From Thermoleophilia bacterium (GTDB lineage: Bacteria > Actinomycetota > Thermoleophilia > Miltoncostaeales > Miltoncostaeaceae), in the NCBI GenBank assembly GCA_016463385.1, contig JAEMRL010000096.1, positions 1 through 8,009 on the forward strand: a stretch of DNA of 8,009 bases, written 5' to 3'. The stretch's first letter is position 1, and each line of letters begins with the position of its first letter. Below are positions 1 through 6,285 of this stretch, piece by piece. Under the pieces are notes generated by a model. That model saw only the letters and a program-made list of their open reading frames with translations. It was not told where the DNA came from and did not search any database. The position numbers and the translations under genes were made by a program.

Positions 1-883
1 CTCCGCCGCCGCCCTGGGCACCGCCCGAGCCGGCGCCGGCGCCCGCGCCGAGCACACCGGCCGTGGCGGTGGCGGCCGTGCCGCCGCCGAGGACCCCCTC
101 GAGGATCTTGGCCGCCGCGATGGCCGGGAGCACCGGGAAGAAGACGCCGAAGCGGCGGCGGCGCTCCTCCTGCGCCTCGGCGAAGGCCGCACAGCCCTCG
201 CACCCGCGCAGGTGGGCCTTCATGGTGCGCGCGCGCAGCGTGCGCCGGTCGCCCTCGGCGATCCGGCTGCGGACGTCGCGGCAGGCGAGCTCGCGCCCGA
301 GCCCGAAGGCGGCGAGGGAGGTCCGCGCCTCGTGCAGCAGGTGGCGCGCGTCGGCGGCCGAGGTGCCGAGCGCCTCGCCGACGGCCGCGTGCGACAGCCC
401 GCTCATCTCGTGCAGCACCAGGGCCGAGCGCTGGCGCAGCGGAAGGGAGGCGATGTCGGCGCGCAGCTCGCGGATCTGCTCGCGCACCTCCACGCGCTCG
501 TGGACCGAGCCGGCCACCGGGTCGTCGCGGTCGGTCAGCTCCTCCACCTGGGGGCGCGCCCGCACCAGGTCGATGCACTCGTTGTGCGCGATCCGGAAGA
601 GCCACGGCCGCACGGCGATGCGGGGGCGCGGTCCCGACGACAGCGCACGGTAGGCCGCGACCATCGTGAGCTGGAAGGCCTCCTCGGCGTCCTGCGCGTG
701 GCGCACGAGCGCCGAGCAGTAGCGGAAGATCTCCGCGCGATGGCGCTCGTAGAGCACCTCGAAGGCGCGCTCGTCCCCGCCGGAGACGAGCTCGGCGAGG
801 GCCGTGTCGCCCAGGAACGCGATCGATCCGAGTCCGGGCCGGAGGCCCGGGGTACGCGTGCCGGCGGGGACCGAAGTGGTCAG
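1..883 (-). CDS. ECF-type RNA polymerase sigma factor with fused C-terminal zinc-finger motif (3' end outside window)
   Basis: A leftward reading frame stays open to the left edge, giving 294 codons without a stop. Region 2 of sigma-70 lies at about residues 30-110: an LVSGGDERAFEVLYERHR start, a region rich in aromatic and acidic residues, then WLFRIAHNECIDLVR at 94-108. Region 4 follows at about 140-192, with SLPLRQRSALVLHEMSGLSH and a helix-turn-helix ending near LLHEARTSL. After region 4 comes a zf-HC2-like pattern, Cys201, His224, Cys228 and Cys231 (C...HLRGCEGC), which is typical of anti-sigma factors. A hydrophobic stretch (about 246-268) and a Gly/Ala-rich tail follow. Known: actinobacteria contain ECF groups whose C-terminal extensions act as built-in regulators. 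Inferred: the zinc motif and tail restrain or tether this sigma factor. The start is uncertain. A TAA at 917-919 closes the frame upstream, leaving TTG at 898 or CTG at 883. CTG is preferred because GGAGGT lies 7 nt upstream. No separate anti-sigma gene is visible. Confidence 0.9.
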   Translation of the reverse strand, partial: MTTSVPAGTRTPGLRPGLGSIAFLGDTALAELVSGGDERAFEVLYERHRAEIFRYCSALVRHAQDAEEAFQLTMVAAYRALSSGPRPRIAVRPWLFRIAHNECIDLVRARPQVEELTDRDDPVAGSVHERVEVREQIRELRADIASLPLRQRSALVLHEMSGLSHAAVGEALGTSAADARHLLHEARTSLAAFGLGRELACRDVRSRIAEGDRRTLRARTMKAHLRGCEGCAAFAEAQEERRRRFGVFFPVLPAIAAAKILEGVLGGGTAATATAGVLGAGAGAGSGGAQGGGG

Positions 884-890
884 CTCTCGG

Positions 891-896
891 ACCTCC
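891..896 (-). promoter_or_regulatory. Shine-Dalgarno site deciding the sigma-factor start
   Basis: Read on the minus strand this is GGAGGT, a near-perfect anti-16S match. It ends 7 nt before CTG at 883-881. The only other candidate start codon in the frame, TTG at 898-896, overlaps the site itself and has no purine-rich sequence before it. The spacing therefore points to the CTG. Confidence 0.55.
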
Positions 897-915
897 AAGA
901 GGGAGACGGGGTCCG

Positions 916-921
916 CTTATA
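916..921 (-). promoter_or_regulatory. Candidate -10 element for the sigma-factor gene
   Basis: The minus strand reads TATAAG in otherwise GC-rich DNA, 20 nt upstream of the GGAGGT site. This would give a short leader of about 20-30 nt before the CTG start. No TTGACA-like -35 box is seen 16-18 bp further upstream, so this may be a promoter for an alternative sigma factor or only a chance AT-rich patch. Confidence 0.3.
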
Positions 922-1014
922 CCGCACATGCGAAAGGCCGCGAGAGCGCACCTTCGCCAGAAGCTCGGAAAAGCTCCGGGCCTCCATCACCTCCTCGCGC
1001 AGAACCCCTCGGAC

Positions 1015-1030
1015 GGCCGTACGAACGGCC
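1015..1030 (-). terminator. Short GC-rich hairpin after the HD-GYP gene
   Basis: A perfect 6-bp inverted repeat (GGCCGT / ACGGCC) flanks a 4-nt loop (ACGA), about 32 nt past the stop codon of the HD-GYP gene. No run of T follows on the minus strand, so it is not a classical intrinsic terminator. It may still help end transcription or protect the mRNA. The rest of the 884-1061 gap holds the sigma-factor leader and no convincing gene. Confidence 0.25.
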
Positions 1031-1061
1031 TGGGCATGCGCTCCTCGCCCCGTCCGTCCGG

Positions 1062-1724
1062 TCAGGCCGCCGAGATCAGGCGGAGCCGGCCGTAGACCGG
1101 CGCCGGAACCGGCGGGCGGTCCTCGATCACGGTGCGGAGCGCCGCGACCGCCCAGGGGGCGAACTGCCGTCCGGACTCACGATCGCATTCTTCGAGCGCC
1201 TGCGCCCGGGTGAGGGCCGGCCGCGACCAGGAGCGGCTGGTCATCGCGTCCCACGCGTCGGCCAGGGAGAGGATCGCCGCGCCGTCGGGGATCTCCTCAC
1301 CGGCCAGGCGGTCCGGGTATCCGTGGCCGTCCCAGCGCTCGTGGTGGTGGCGGATCCAGGTGACCTGACGCCGCGTGAACACGGTCGAGGCGATCTCGCC
1401 GCCGAGCACCGCGTGCGTCTTGACGATCTCGTACTCGTCCGTGCTGAGCGGGCCGGGCGTCAGCAGGATCGACTCCGGCACGCAGACCTTGCCGATGTCG
1501 TGGATGCCCCCGGCCTCGCGCATCCGGTCCACCGAGCGGCGGCTCCAGCCGAGGCTCCGGGCGATGTCGGCGGCGAGCTCGGCCACGCGCTCGGAGTGGC
1601 CCGCCGTGGCCGGGTGGCGGTCGTCGATCGAGCGCGCGACCCGCCGCATGGTGACCGCCCCCTGCCACCGGGAGAGGTCCCGGGCGGGGTCGGCGGAGGC
1701 GGTGGAGGGGAACCAGTCGATCAT
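1062..1724 (-). CDS. Stand-alone HD-GYP domain protein, probable cyclic-di-GMP phosphodiesterase
   Basis: The protein has 220 residues and is almost entirely one HD-GYP domain, with no receiver, PAS or membrane segment. The family landmarks appear in order: AGHSERV (His43), HDIGK (His75-Asp76), KTHAVLG (His104), HHHERWDGHGYP (126-137) followed by the LAGEEIP extension, and ADAWDAMTS (Asp156). These are the metal-binding histidines and aspartates plus the GYP signature. Known: such proteins usually hydrolyse cyclic di-GMP at a two- or three-metal centre in the cytoplasm. Inferred: activity here, because every landmark is intact. The start at 1724 has no good ribosome site. Met26 (ATG at 1649-1647) sits just before the domain and after a G-rich stretch, so a 195-residue form is possible. 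It lies 40 bp after the two-helix membrane protein gene and could be in the same transcript. With no sensory domain, its control would be by expression or a partner. Confidence 0.88.
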   Translation of the reverse strand: MIDWFPSTASADPARDLSRWQGAVTMRRVARSIDDRHPATAGHSERVAELAADIARSLGWSRRSVDRMREAGGIHDIGKVCVPESILLTPGPLSTDEYEIVKTHAVLGGEIASTVFTRRQVTWIRHHHERWDGHGYPDRLAGEEIPDGAAILSLADAWDAMTSRSWSRPALTRAQALEECDRESGRQFAPWAVAALRTVIEDRPPVPAPVYGRLRLISAA

Positions 1725-1764
1725 CTCGACGGGTAAGACCCCGCCGGACCCCGGAACGTCGGAT

Positions 1765-2250
1765 CTACTTCGAAAGATTCTCCCCGGAGGGCTCTGGCGA
1801 CCGGCCGGCCGGGGTCCGATCGCGCCTGCGCAGGCGGTCGAGCCGGAGGGCGAGATCGACCGCGGCGGGCGTCACCGAGGAGTCGGCGCGCTCGGCGGTA
1901 CGCCAGGCGTCGGCACTCAGGGCGTCGAGCCGGGCGGCGGCGCCGGGGGTGCCGGCGACACGGTCGGCCTCGGCGGCGAGCGCGTCGAGGTGGCGCTCGG
2001 CGCGGTCCGCGTCCCACGCGGGCAGGCGCGTGCGGCGGCGACGCGTGATCAGCCACCACACCAGCCCGAGCAGCGGCAGCTTCAGCAGGACCAGGGAGAG
2101 GACCACCCAGAGCGTCTGGAGTCCGGGTCGGTCGGCGAACTCGGGCGTGACCAGCAGCAGGAAGCTGCCGAACACCGCCAGGGCCACGGCGACCGAGACG
2201 GCGACGGCGCGGCCCGCGGCGCCCGGAGCGCGCGGCGCGATGCGCCTCAT
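1765..2250 (-). CDS. Small membrane protein with two transmembrane helices and a charged C-terminal tail, function unknown
   Basis: The protein has 161 residues. A short basic N-terminus (MRRIAPR) precedes two strongly hydrophobic helices at about 14-34 and 44-69, joined by a 9-residue loop. TRRRRTR follows directly after the second helix. Positive charge at both ends places N- and C-termini in the cytoplasm. The remaining 90 residues are polar, rich in Ala, Arg, Asp and Glu, and probably helical (LDALAAEADRVA, LDALSADAWRTAERA, VDLALRLDRLRRR). I do not recognise a family. Its ATG overlaps the TGA of the ArsR gene as ATGA (2247-2250), so the two are almost certainly translated together, suggesting a linked function such as signalling or membrane sequestration. 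That is inference. It could equally be an unrelated passenger. Confidence 0.75.
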   Translation of the reverse strand: MRRIAPRAPGAAGRAVAVSVAVALAVFGSFLLLVTPEFADRPGLQTLWVVLSLVLLKLPLLGLVWWLITRRRRTRLPAWDADRAERHLDALAAEADRVAGTPGAAARLDALSADAWRTAERADSSVTPAAVDLALRLDRLRRRDRTPAGRSPEPSGENLSK

Positions 2251-2651
2251 GCGGACGGGTCGTCTCCGCGCGGGGCGTCGGCGGGGGCCGAGAGCTCGGT
2301 CAGCAGCGCCTGCGTGGCCTCGAGGGACGCGGTCAGGATCTGGCGGGCGACCTCGAGCAGCTGGAACGTCCGCGGGTCGCGGACCCGGTAGAAGACGCTC
2401 GTCCCCTCCTTGCGGCTCTCCAGCACGCCGAGGCGCCGCAGCACGCCGAGGTGCTGCGAGGTGCCGCTGGAGTCGAGGTGCAGCTCGGACTGGAGCTCTC
2501 CGACGCTGCGCTCCCCGTCGCGGAGGAGCTCGAGGATGCGCACGCGTGCGGGGTGGCCGAGCACGCGGAAGAACTCCGCCTTGACCGCGTAGATCGGCTT
2601 CTGCTGGGCGGCGGTGGGCGCCGGCCGGGAGGCCTCGTCGTCGTCGGTCAT
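2247..2651 (-). CDS. ArsR-family winged-helix transcriptional regulator, Rv0081-like
   Basis: The 134 residues contain a classic ArsR/SmtB fold. YAVKAEFFRVLGHPARVRIL (21-40) is the N-terminal helix pair. The helix-turn-helix spans about 48-74, with SSGTSQHLGVLRR (61-73) as recognition helix. A wing lies at about 79-89 (SRKEGTSVFYR), followed by a C-terminal dimerisation helix (95-120). There is no cysteine in the whole protein, so the ELCVCD metal site of ArsR/SmtB/CadC is absent and it is unlikely to be a thiol-based metal sensor. From memory, the KAEFF...HPARIRILELL...RSVGEL core closely resembles M. tuberculosis Rv0081, the regulator that heads that organism's formate-hydrogenlyase-like locus. 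Here it is divergent from the hyf operon and most likely represses it and itself from the intergenic region. The ATG at 2651 is supported by GAGGGG about 6 nt upstream. The stop overlaps the next gene by 4 bp. Confidence 0.9.
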   Translation of the reverse strand: MTDDDEASRPAPTAAQQKPIYAVKAEFFRVLGHPARVRILELLRDGERSVGELQSELHLDSSGTSQHLGVLRRLGVLESRKEGTSVFYRVRDPRTFQLLEVARQILTASLEATQALLTELSAPADAPRGDDPSA

Positions 2652-2783
2652 GAGATCCCCCTCGCCGGAACCGGGTGCGGTGCGTCGTCAGTCTCGCAAA
2701 TAGACGCTGAGTAGATAATATTCAAAAGTTCTAAGACAACGGAAGAGGGCCGGGATGAATCGCAGGGGCGGGGTGAGCGGCAA
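2652..2783. promoter_or_regulatory. Divergent control region between the ArsR gene and the hyf operon
   Basis: This gap contains the only strongly AT-rich patch in the window (about 2696-2740). Two imperfect dyads are visible. One is TCAGTCT at 2688-2694 facing AGACGCTGA at 2702-2710. The other is TAGA at 2712-2715 facing TCTA at 2730-2733. On the plus strand GATAAT (2714-2719) or TAATAT (2716-2721) could serve as a -10 for hyf, though no good -35 box precedes them. On the minus strand TTGAAT, 17 bp, then TATTTG (2724-2719 and 2701-2696) is a reasonable promoter for the ArsR gene. Overlap of dyads with both promoters would let one regulator control both directions. Individual sites are tentative. 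Confidence 0.5.
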
Positions 2784-2787
2784 CTGA
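2755..2787 (+). other. Possible 10-codon leader peptide upstream of hyfB
   Basis: GGAAGAGG at 2741-2748 lies 6 nt before ATG at 2755. The frame reads MNRRGGVSGN and stops at TGA 2785-2787. That stop overlaps the proposed CTG start of hyfB as CTGA (2784-2787). It has the best ribosome site and the only ATG in the hyf leader. It may be a coupling leader that delivers ribosomes to hyfB, or the true hyfB N-terminus separated by a one-base sequence error. Existence as a peptide is unproven. Confidence 0.3.
2770..2776 (+). promoter_or_regulatory. Shine-Dalgarno-like site for the proposed hyfB CTG start
   Basis: GGGGTGA matches the GAGGTGA portion of the anti-16S complement at 6 of 7 positions. It ends 7 nt before CTG at 2784, the same spacing seen for the sigma-factor gene. 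The GTG at 2841 has no comparable purine-rich sequence before it. Confidence 0.4.
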
Positions 2788-4745
2788 GCGCCCTCGGCAT
2801 CCTGCTCGTCTCCGGCGTCGGCGCGCTCGCGCTCGGGACCGTGGTGGCGCTCGTCCCCGGCGCCCCGGTGGCGCTCTCCCTGCGGGTCCAGGCAGCCGGC
2901 CTGATCGCTGTCGGCACGGCGGGCGGCGTCTGCCTGCTGGACGGCCGCTCGGTCGGGTCGGGCTTCACGAGCGAGCTCGAGCCCGCGGTCGGCGTCGACC
3001 CGCTCTCCGGGCTGATGCTGATGATGATCGCCCTGGTGGCCGCTCCCGCCGCGGCCTACGCGGCGGTCTACCTCGTGGCGGCCGCGCACCCGCGGGCGCT
3101 CGCCGTGCTGACGGGGCTCTTCCCCCTGGCGCTGATCGGGGTGGTGACGGCGCGCGACGCGACCCTGATCCTCGGCGCCTGGGAGCTGATGACGCTCGTC
3201 CCGGCCGCGGCGATCCTGGTCGCGGGGGGCGCGCACGGCGGGGGCGACGAGCGTCGCGCCGTGTTCGAGTACCTGGCGATCACGCACATCGGGGGAGCGG
3301 GGGTCTGGGTGGCGGTGCTCGTGCTCGCCGAGCGCGGCGCGCTCGGCGACCCGGCGGGCCTCGCGTCGGCGGGGACCGGGGTCCAGACGCTGGTCGCCGT
3401 CGCCGGGCTGATCGGCTTCGGCACGAAGGCCGGGCTCGTCCCGCTGCACTCGTGGCTGCCGCGCGTCCACCCCCTCGCGCCGAGCAGCATCTCGGCGGTC
3501 ATGTCGGGCGTGATGGTGAAGGTGGCGCTCTACGGGATGGTGCGCCTGCTGATGGAGTGGCTCGGCTCGCCCGCCGCATGGGTCGGATTCGCGGTGCTGG
3601 CGCTCGGCGCCGTCTCCGCGCTCTCGGGCATCCTCCAGGCCCTCTTCCAGCGCGACCTCAAGCGCCTGCTGGCCTTCTCGACCATCGAGAACGTCGGCAT
3701 CGTGACGCTCGCCCTCGGCGCCGCCGTGATCCTCGCCGACCGCGGCGAGCCGGCCTGGGCCGCCCTCGCGCTGGCGGCCGCCCTGCTGCACGGCCTCAAC
3801 CACGCCGTCGTGAAGGCGCTGCTCTTCCTGGGCGCCGGCTCTCTCGAGCGCGCCGGCGCGGGCCGGGACCTCGACCGCATGGGCGGCCTGCTGCGGCGCA
3901 TGCCGTGGACGGGCGCGGCCGTCCTCACCGGCTGCCTGGCCATCGCCGGGCTGCCCGTGCTGAGCGGGTTCGCCTCCGAGTGGGCGACGCTGCAGGCGCT
4001 GCTGGGCCTCGGTCGCCAGGACGCCGTCGGCCTGGCGCTCGCCGGCGGCGTGGCGGCCGCCGCGCTGGCGGTGACGGTCGGGCTGGGGGCGATCTGCTTC
4101 GTGAAGGTGATCGGGCTCGCCCTGCTGGGCGCGCCGCGGGTGCCGGGGGCCGCGGAGGCGGTCGAGACGCCGCGCGGCATGTGGGCGCCGCTCGCCGCGC
4201 TCGGTGCCGCGTGCCTGGCGCTCGGCGTCGCCCCCGGGCTGCTGCTGCCCGCCCTCGCCGACCTCGCCCCCGGCGGCGGCGGTCTGCCCCGGGGGGCGGG
4301 CATCGACATCCCCGGGACGTCGCTGCCGACGCTCGGCATCGCCCTGGCGCTCGCCGTGGCGGCCGCGACCCTCCTGGCGCTCCGGGGGCGGCGCACCGCG
4401 GCGCCCGCGCCGGTCTGGGCGTGCGGCCAGGCGGTCGAGCCCTCGCTGGCGTGGACGTCGGCCGCCTTCACCAAGCCGGTCCGCCTGTCGATGTGGGGCC
4501 TGCTGCGCCCCGAGCGCGAGGTGGAGGTGCTCTCCCGCGGCGGCGTCCCGGACGAGGTGCGCCACCGGGGTGCCGTCCCCCATCTCATCGACGGCGCCGT
4601 CTACGCACCGGTGCTGCGCGTCGCGCTGGCCGGCGCGGGGGCGGCGCGGCGCCTCCAGTCGGGCAGCCTGCGCCTCTACGCGGGCTACCTCGTCGGGCTC
4701 GTGGTGCTGCTGCTGCTGCTCGCGCGGACGGGGGTGCTCGGGTGA
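2784..4745 (+). CDS. hyfB: HyfB-like antiporter-type membrane subunit of a hydrogenase-4/FHL-like complex
   Basis: This is a polytopic membrane protein of the NuoL/M/N and Mrp antiporter superfamily, expected to carry out ion translocation in the complex. Numbering from GTG 2841 (634 residues), the conserved features are a helix-buried Glu115 in LGAWELMTLV, Lys196 in GFGTKAGLVPLHSWLP with His204, His210, Lys227 in SGVMVKVALYGMVR, Lys274 in FQRDLKRLLAFS, and His317, His321 and Lys325 in the HGLNHAVVKALLF helix. The end has the HyfB-type cytoplasmic segment (VWACGQAVEPS, FTKPVRLSMW) and a last helix after LQSGSLRLYAGYL. E. coli HyfB, from memory, has about 670 residues. No ATG, GTG or TTG lies in frame between the TAG at 2712 and GTG 2841. 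Starting at CTG 2784 gives 653 residues and restores the expected first helix (SALGILLVSGVGALALGTVV). The CTG is therefore my preferred start, with GTG 2841 the conservative alternative. The stop overlaps hyfC by 4 bp. Confidence 0.92.
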   Translation: MSALGILLVSGVGALALGTVVALVPGAPVALSLRVQAAGLIAVGTAGGVCLLDGRSVGSGFTSELEPAVGVDPLSGLMLMMIALVAAPAAAYAAVYLVAAAHPRALAVLTGLFPLALIGVVTARDATLILGAWELMTLVPAAAILVAGGAHGGGDERRAVFEYLAITHIGGAGVWVAVLVLAERGALGDPAGLASAGTGVQTLVAVAGLIGFGTKAGLVPLHSWLPRVHPLAPSSISAVMSGVMVKVALYGMVRLLMEWLGSPAAWVGFAVLALGAVSALSGILQALFQRDLKRLLAFSTIENVGIVTLALGAAVILADRGEPAWAALALAAALLHGLNHAVVKALLFLGAGSLERAGAGRDLDRMGGLLRRMPWTGAAVLTGCLAIAGLPVLSGFASEWATLQALLGLGRQDAVGLALAGGVAAAALAVTVGLGAICFVKVIGLALLGAPRVPGAAEAVETPRGMWAPLAALGAACLALGVAPGLLLPALADLAPGGGGLPRGAGIDIPGTSLPTLGIALALAVAAATLLALRGRRTAAPAPVWACGQAVEPSLAWTSAAFTKPVRLSMWGLLRPEREVEVLSRGGVPDEVRHRGAVPHLIDGAVYAPVLRVALAGAGAARRLQSGSLRLYAGYLVGLVVLLLLLARTGVLG

Positions 4746-5668
4746 GCGGTCGTGAGGCGATCGCGCTCGCCGTCCAGCTGGCCGGCCTGGCCCTCGCCCC
4801 CCTGCTGGTCGGAGGCGTCCAGACCGTCAAGGCGCGCCTGCAGGGCCGGCGCGGGTCGGGGCCGCTGCAGCCCTATCGCGAGCTGCGCCGTCTCTGGGGC
4901 CGCAGCGCGGTCGATCCGATCGGGACCGGGCCGGTCTACCGGGCCGCCCCCGTCGCCGTCGGCGCGGCCCTCGCGCTGTGCCTGCTCGTGGTGCCCGTGG
5001 CCGCCGTCGGCACGGGCTGGCCCGCGGGGCACGACCTGCTCGTGGTGATCGGGTTGCTCGCACTGGCGCGGGTCGCGATGGCGCTGTCGGCGTGGGACAC
5101 CGGCGGAGGGTTCGGGATGATGGGCGCCTCGCGCGACCTCGGCTTCGCCGCCGTGGGCGAGGCGCTGCTGGTGGCCGTGGCGCTGGTGGCCTCGATCCCC
5201 GCGGGCACCACCGACCTGCGGGCGATGTGGGCGGCGAGCGCCGGCCCGGACGTCTGGGCTGAGCCCGGCCACTGGTGCGGCGCGATCGCGATGGGCCTCG
5301 TGGTGGTGCTCGAGACCGGCCGCCAGCCGATCGACAACCCCGACACCCATCTCGAGCTGACGATGATCCACGAGGGGCCGCTGCTCGAGTACGCCGGGCG
5401 CGACCTGGCGGTGCTCCAGTGGGCGGCCGCCGCGCGCCACTGGGTGGTGCTGGTGCTGGCGGCCGGGCTCTTCCTGCCGCACCCCTCCGACTTCGCCGGC
5501 GGCCTCGCGGCTCTGGCGCTCGGCGTGATCGTGCTGGTCGTGGCCCTCGGGGTCACCGAGACGTGGCACGCCAAGATGCGCCTCCTGCGAGTGCCGCCGA
5601 TCCTCCTCGCCGGCACGGCGCTGGCGCTGCTCGGCGTGGTGAGCTGGGCCGCGGGAGGGGGCGCATGA
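4742..5668 (+). CDS. hyfC: HyfC/HycD-like membrane anchor subunit (NuoH family)
   Basis: The protein has 308 residues and belongs to the NuoH/HycD family, which links the catalytic peripheral arm to the ion-pumping arm. Family signatures seen: LAPLLVGGVQTVKARLQGRR (18-37) followed by GPLQPYRELRRLW (40-52), the GGFGMMGASRDLGFAAVGE loop (122-140), and RQPIDNPDTHLELTMIHEGP (194-213) followed by LLEYAGRDLAVLQW. The last contains the conserved acidic and histidine residues near the quinone-like chamber and the interface with the small iron-sulphur subunit. Many homologues have Ala-Met where this one has Gly212-Pro213, a mild variation. Several hydrophobic helices fill the rest. The GTG start at 4742 overlaps the hyfB stop as GTGA and is preceded by GGGGGT at 6 nt spacing. 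An ATGA overlap with hyfE closes the gene. Length and signatures are typical of HycD rather than complex I NuoH. Confidence 0.94.
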   Translation: MSGREAIALAVQLAGLALAPLLVGGVQTVKARLQGRRGSGPLQPYRELRRLWGRSAVDPIGTGPVYRAAPVAVGAALALCLLVVPVAAVGTGWPAGHDLLVVIGLLALARVAMALSAWDTGGGFGMMGASRDLGFAAVGEALLVAVALVASIPAGTTDLRAMWAASAGPDVWAEPGHWCGAIAMGLVVVLETGRQPIDNPDTHLELTMIHEGPLLEYAGRDLAVLQWAAAARHWVVLVLAAGLFLPHPSDFAGGLAALALGVIVLVVALGVTETWHAKMRLLRVPPILLAGTALALLGVVSWAAGGGA

Positions 5669-6285
5669 GCACCGGCCTGCTCTGGCTGCTGGTCGCCTCC
5701 GGCTTCGGCGCGGTGGCCGCACGGCGCCCCGCCGTGGCCGCCGTGCTGGTGACGTCCCAGACGCTGCTGCTGGGCGCCGGGGCGCTCGCGATGGCCCCCG
5801 GCCGCTCGGGCGAGTTCGCCGTGGCGGCGGGCCTGCTGATGCTGAAGGCCGTCCTCGTGACCGCCATCGTCGCCGTCGCGATCCGGCGCAGCCGGGAGGC
5901 CCGGCCCCACGCCGACGAGTCGGGGCTGCTGGTCCGCCTCGGGGCGGCGGTGGTTCTGGTGCTGGTCATGGTGGCGCTCGTGCCCGAGTACGGCCTCGAG
6001 AGCGTCGCCGCCGAGCGCGGCGCGACGGCCCTGATCGCCACCGCGCTCGCCCTGGTCCTCGTCCGCCGGCCGATCCTCTTCGCGGTGCTGGCCTTCCTGA
6101 TCGCCGAGAACGGGATCGCCGTCGCCGCCGTGTCGGTCAGCGGGGCGCTGCCCCTGATCGTCGAGGCCGGGATCGCGTTCGATCTCGTGCTGCTGATCGG
6201 CGTCGCGGCGATCTTCCAGCGACGCATCCTCGCCGCGTTCGGCACCACCGACTCCTCGGTCATGCAGGGCGGCGCCCGTGGATGA
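5665..6285 (+). CDS. hyfE: HyfE-like small membrane subunit (NuoK-related)
   Basis: The protein has 206 residues and about six to seven hydrophobic helices. HyfE carries a NuoK-like core and sits between the anchor and antiporter subunits, helping to form the ion path. Diagnostic features are Lys61 in the helix LLMLKAVLVTAIV, Glu148 in FLIAENGIAVAA, then ALPLIVEAGIAFDLVLLIGV with Glu167 and Asp173, followed by QRRIL near the C-terminus. The ENGI...PLIVE.GI.FD pattern is characteristic of HyfE and of the mycobacterial HycP family. The ATG overlaps the hyfC stop (ATGA) and has a GGGAGGGG ribosome site a few bases upstream inside hyfC. It overlaps hyfF by 8 bp. Presence of this gene separates the cluster from the simpler E. 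coli hyc operon, which lacks it. Confidence 0.9.
   Translation: MSTGLLWLLVASGFGAVAARRPAVAAVLVTSQTLLLGAGALAMAPGRSGEFAVAAGLLMLKAVLVTAIVAVAIRRSREARPHADESGLLVRLGAAVVLVLVMVALVPEYGLESVAAERGATALIATALALVLVRRPILFAVLAFLIAENGIAVAAVSVSGALPLIVEAGIAFDLVLLIGVAAIFQRRILAAFGTTDSSVMQGGARG

Noticed and set aside
880..987. 35-codon leftward frame (ATG 987) as a real protein gene
   Set aside because: Its AGGAGG is only about 2 nt from the ATG, it uses AT-ending codons unlike its neighbours, and it contains the candidate -10 box of the sigma gene. Kept only as part of the CTGA observation.
212..1213. Rightward frame of 333 codons across the sigma factor and HD-GYP genes
   Set aside because: Opposite strand to two proteins with clear sigma-70 and HD-GYP motifs. 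Arg/Pro/Ala-rich translation without recognisable domains.
2652..2783. Sigma-54 promoter, as used for hyc/hyf operons in E. coli
   Set aside because: No convincing TGGCAC-N5-TTGCA pattern. GG-N10-GC pairs occur by chance in such GC-rich DNA.
2688..4583. A 631-codon antisense reading frame opposite hyfB
   Set aside because: Its translation is low-complexity and rich in Arg, Gly, Asp, Glu and Gln. Long antisense frames arise from the third-position GC bias of hyfB, which has clear family motifs.
4707..4724. Repeated CTG trinucleotides near the end of hyfB
   Set aside because: They encode a run of leucines in the last transmembrane helix. This is ordinary codon use and not a functional repeat.
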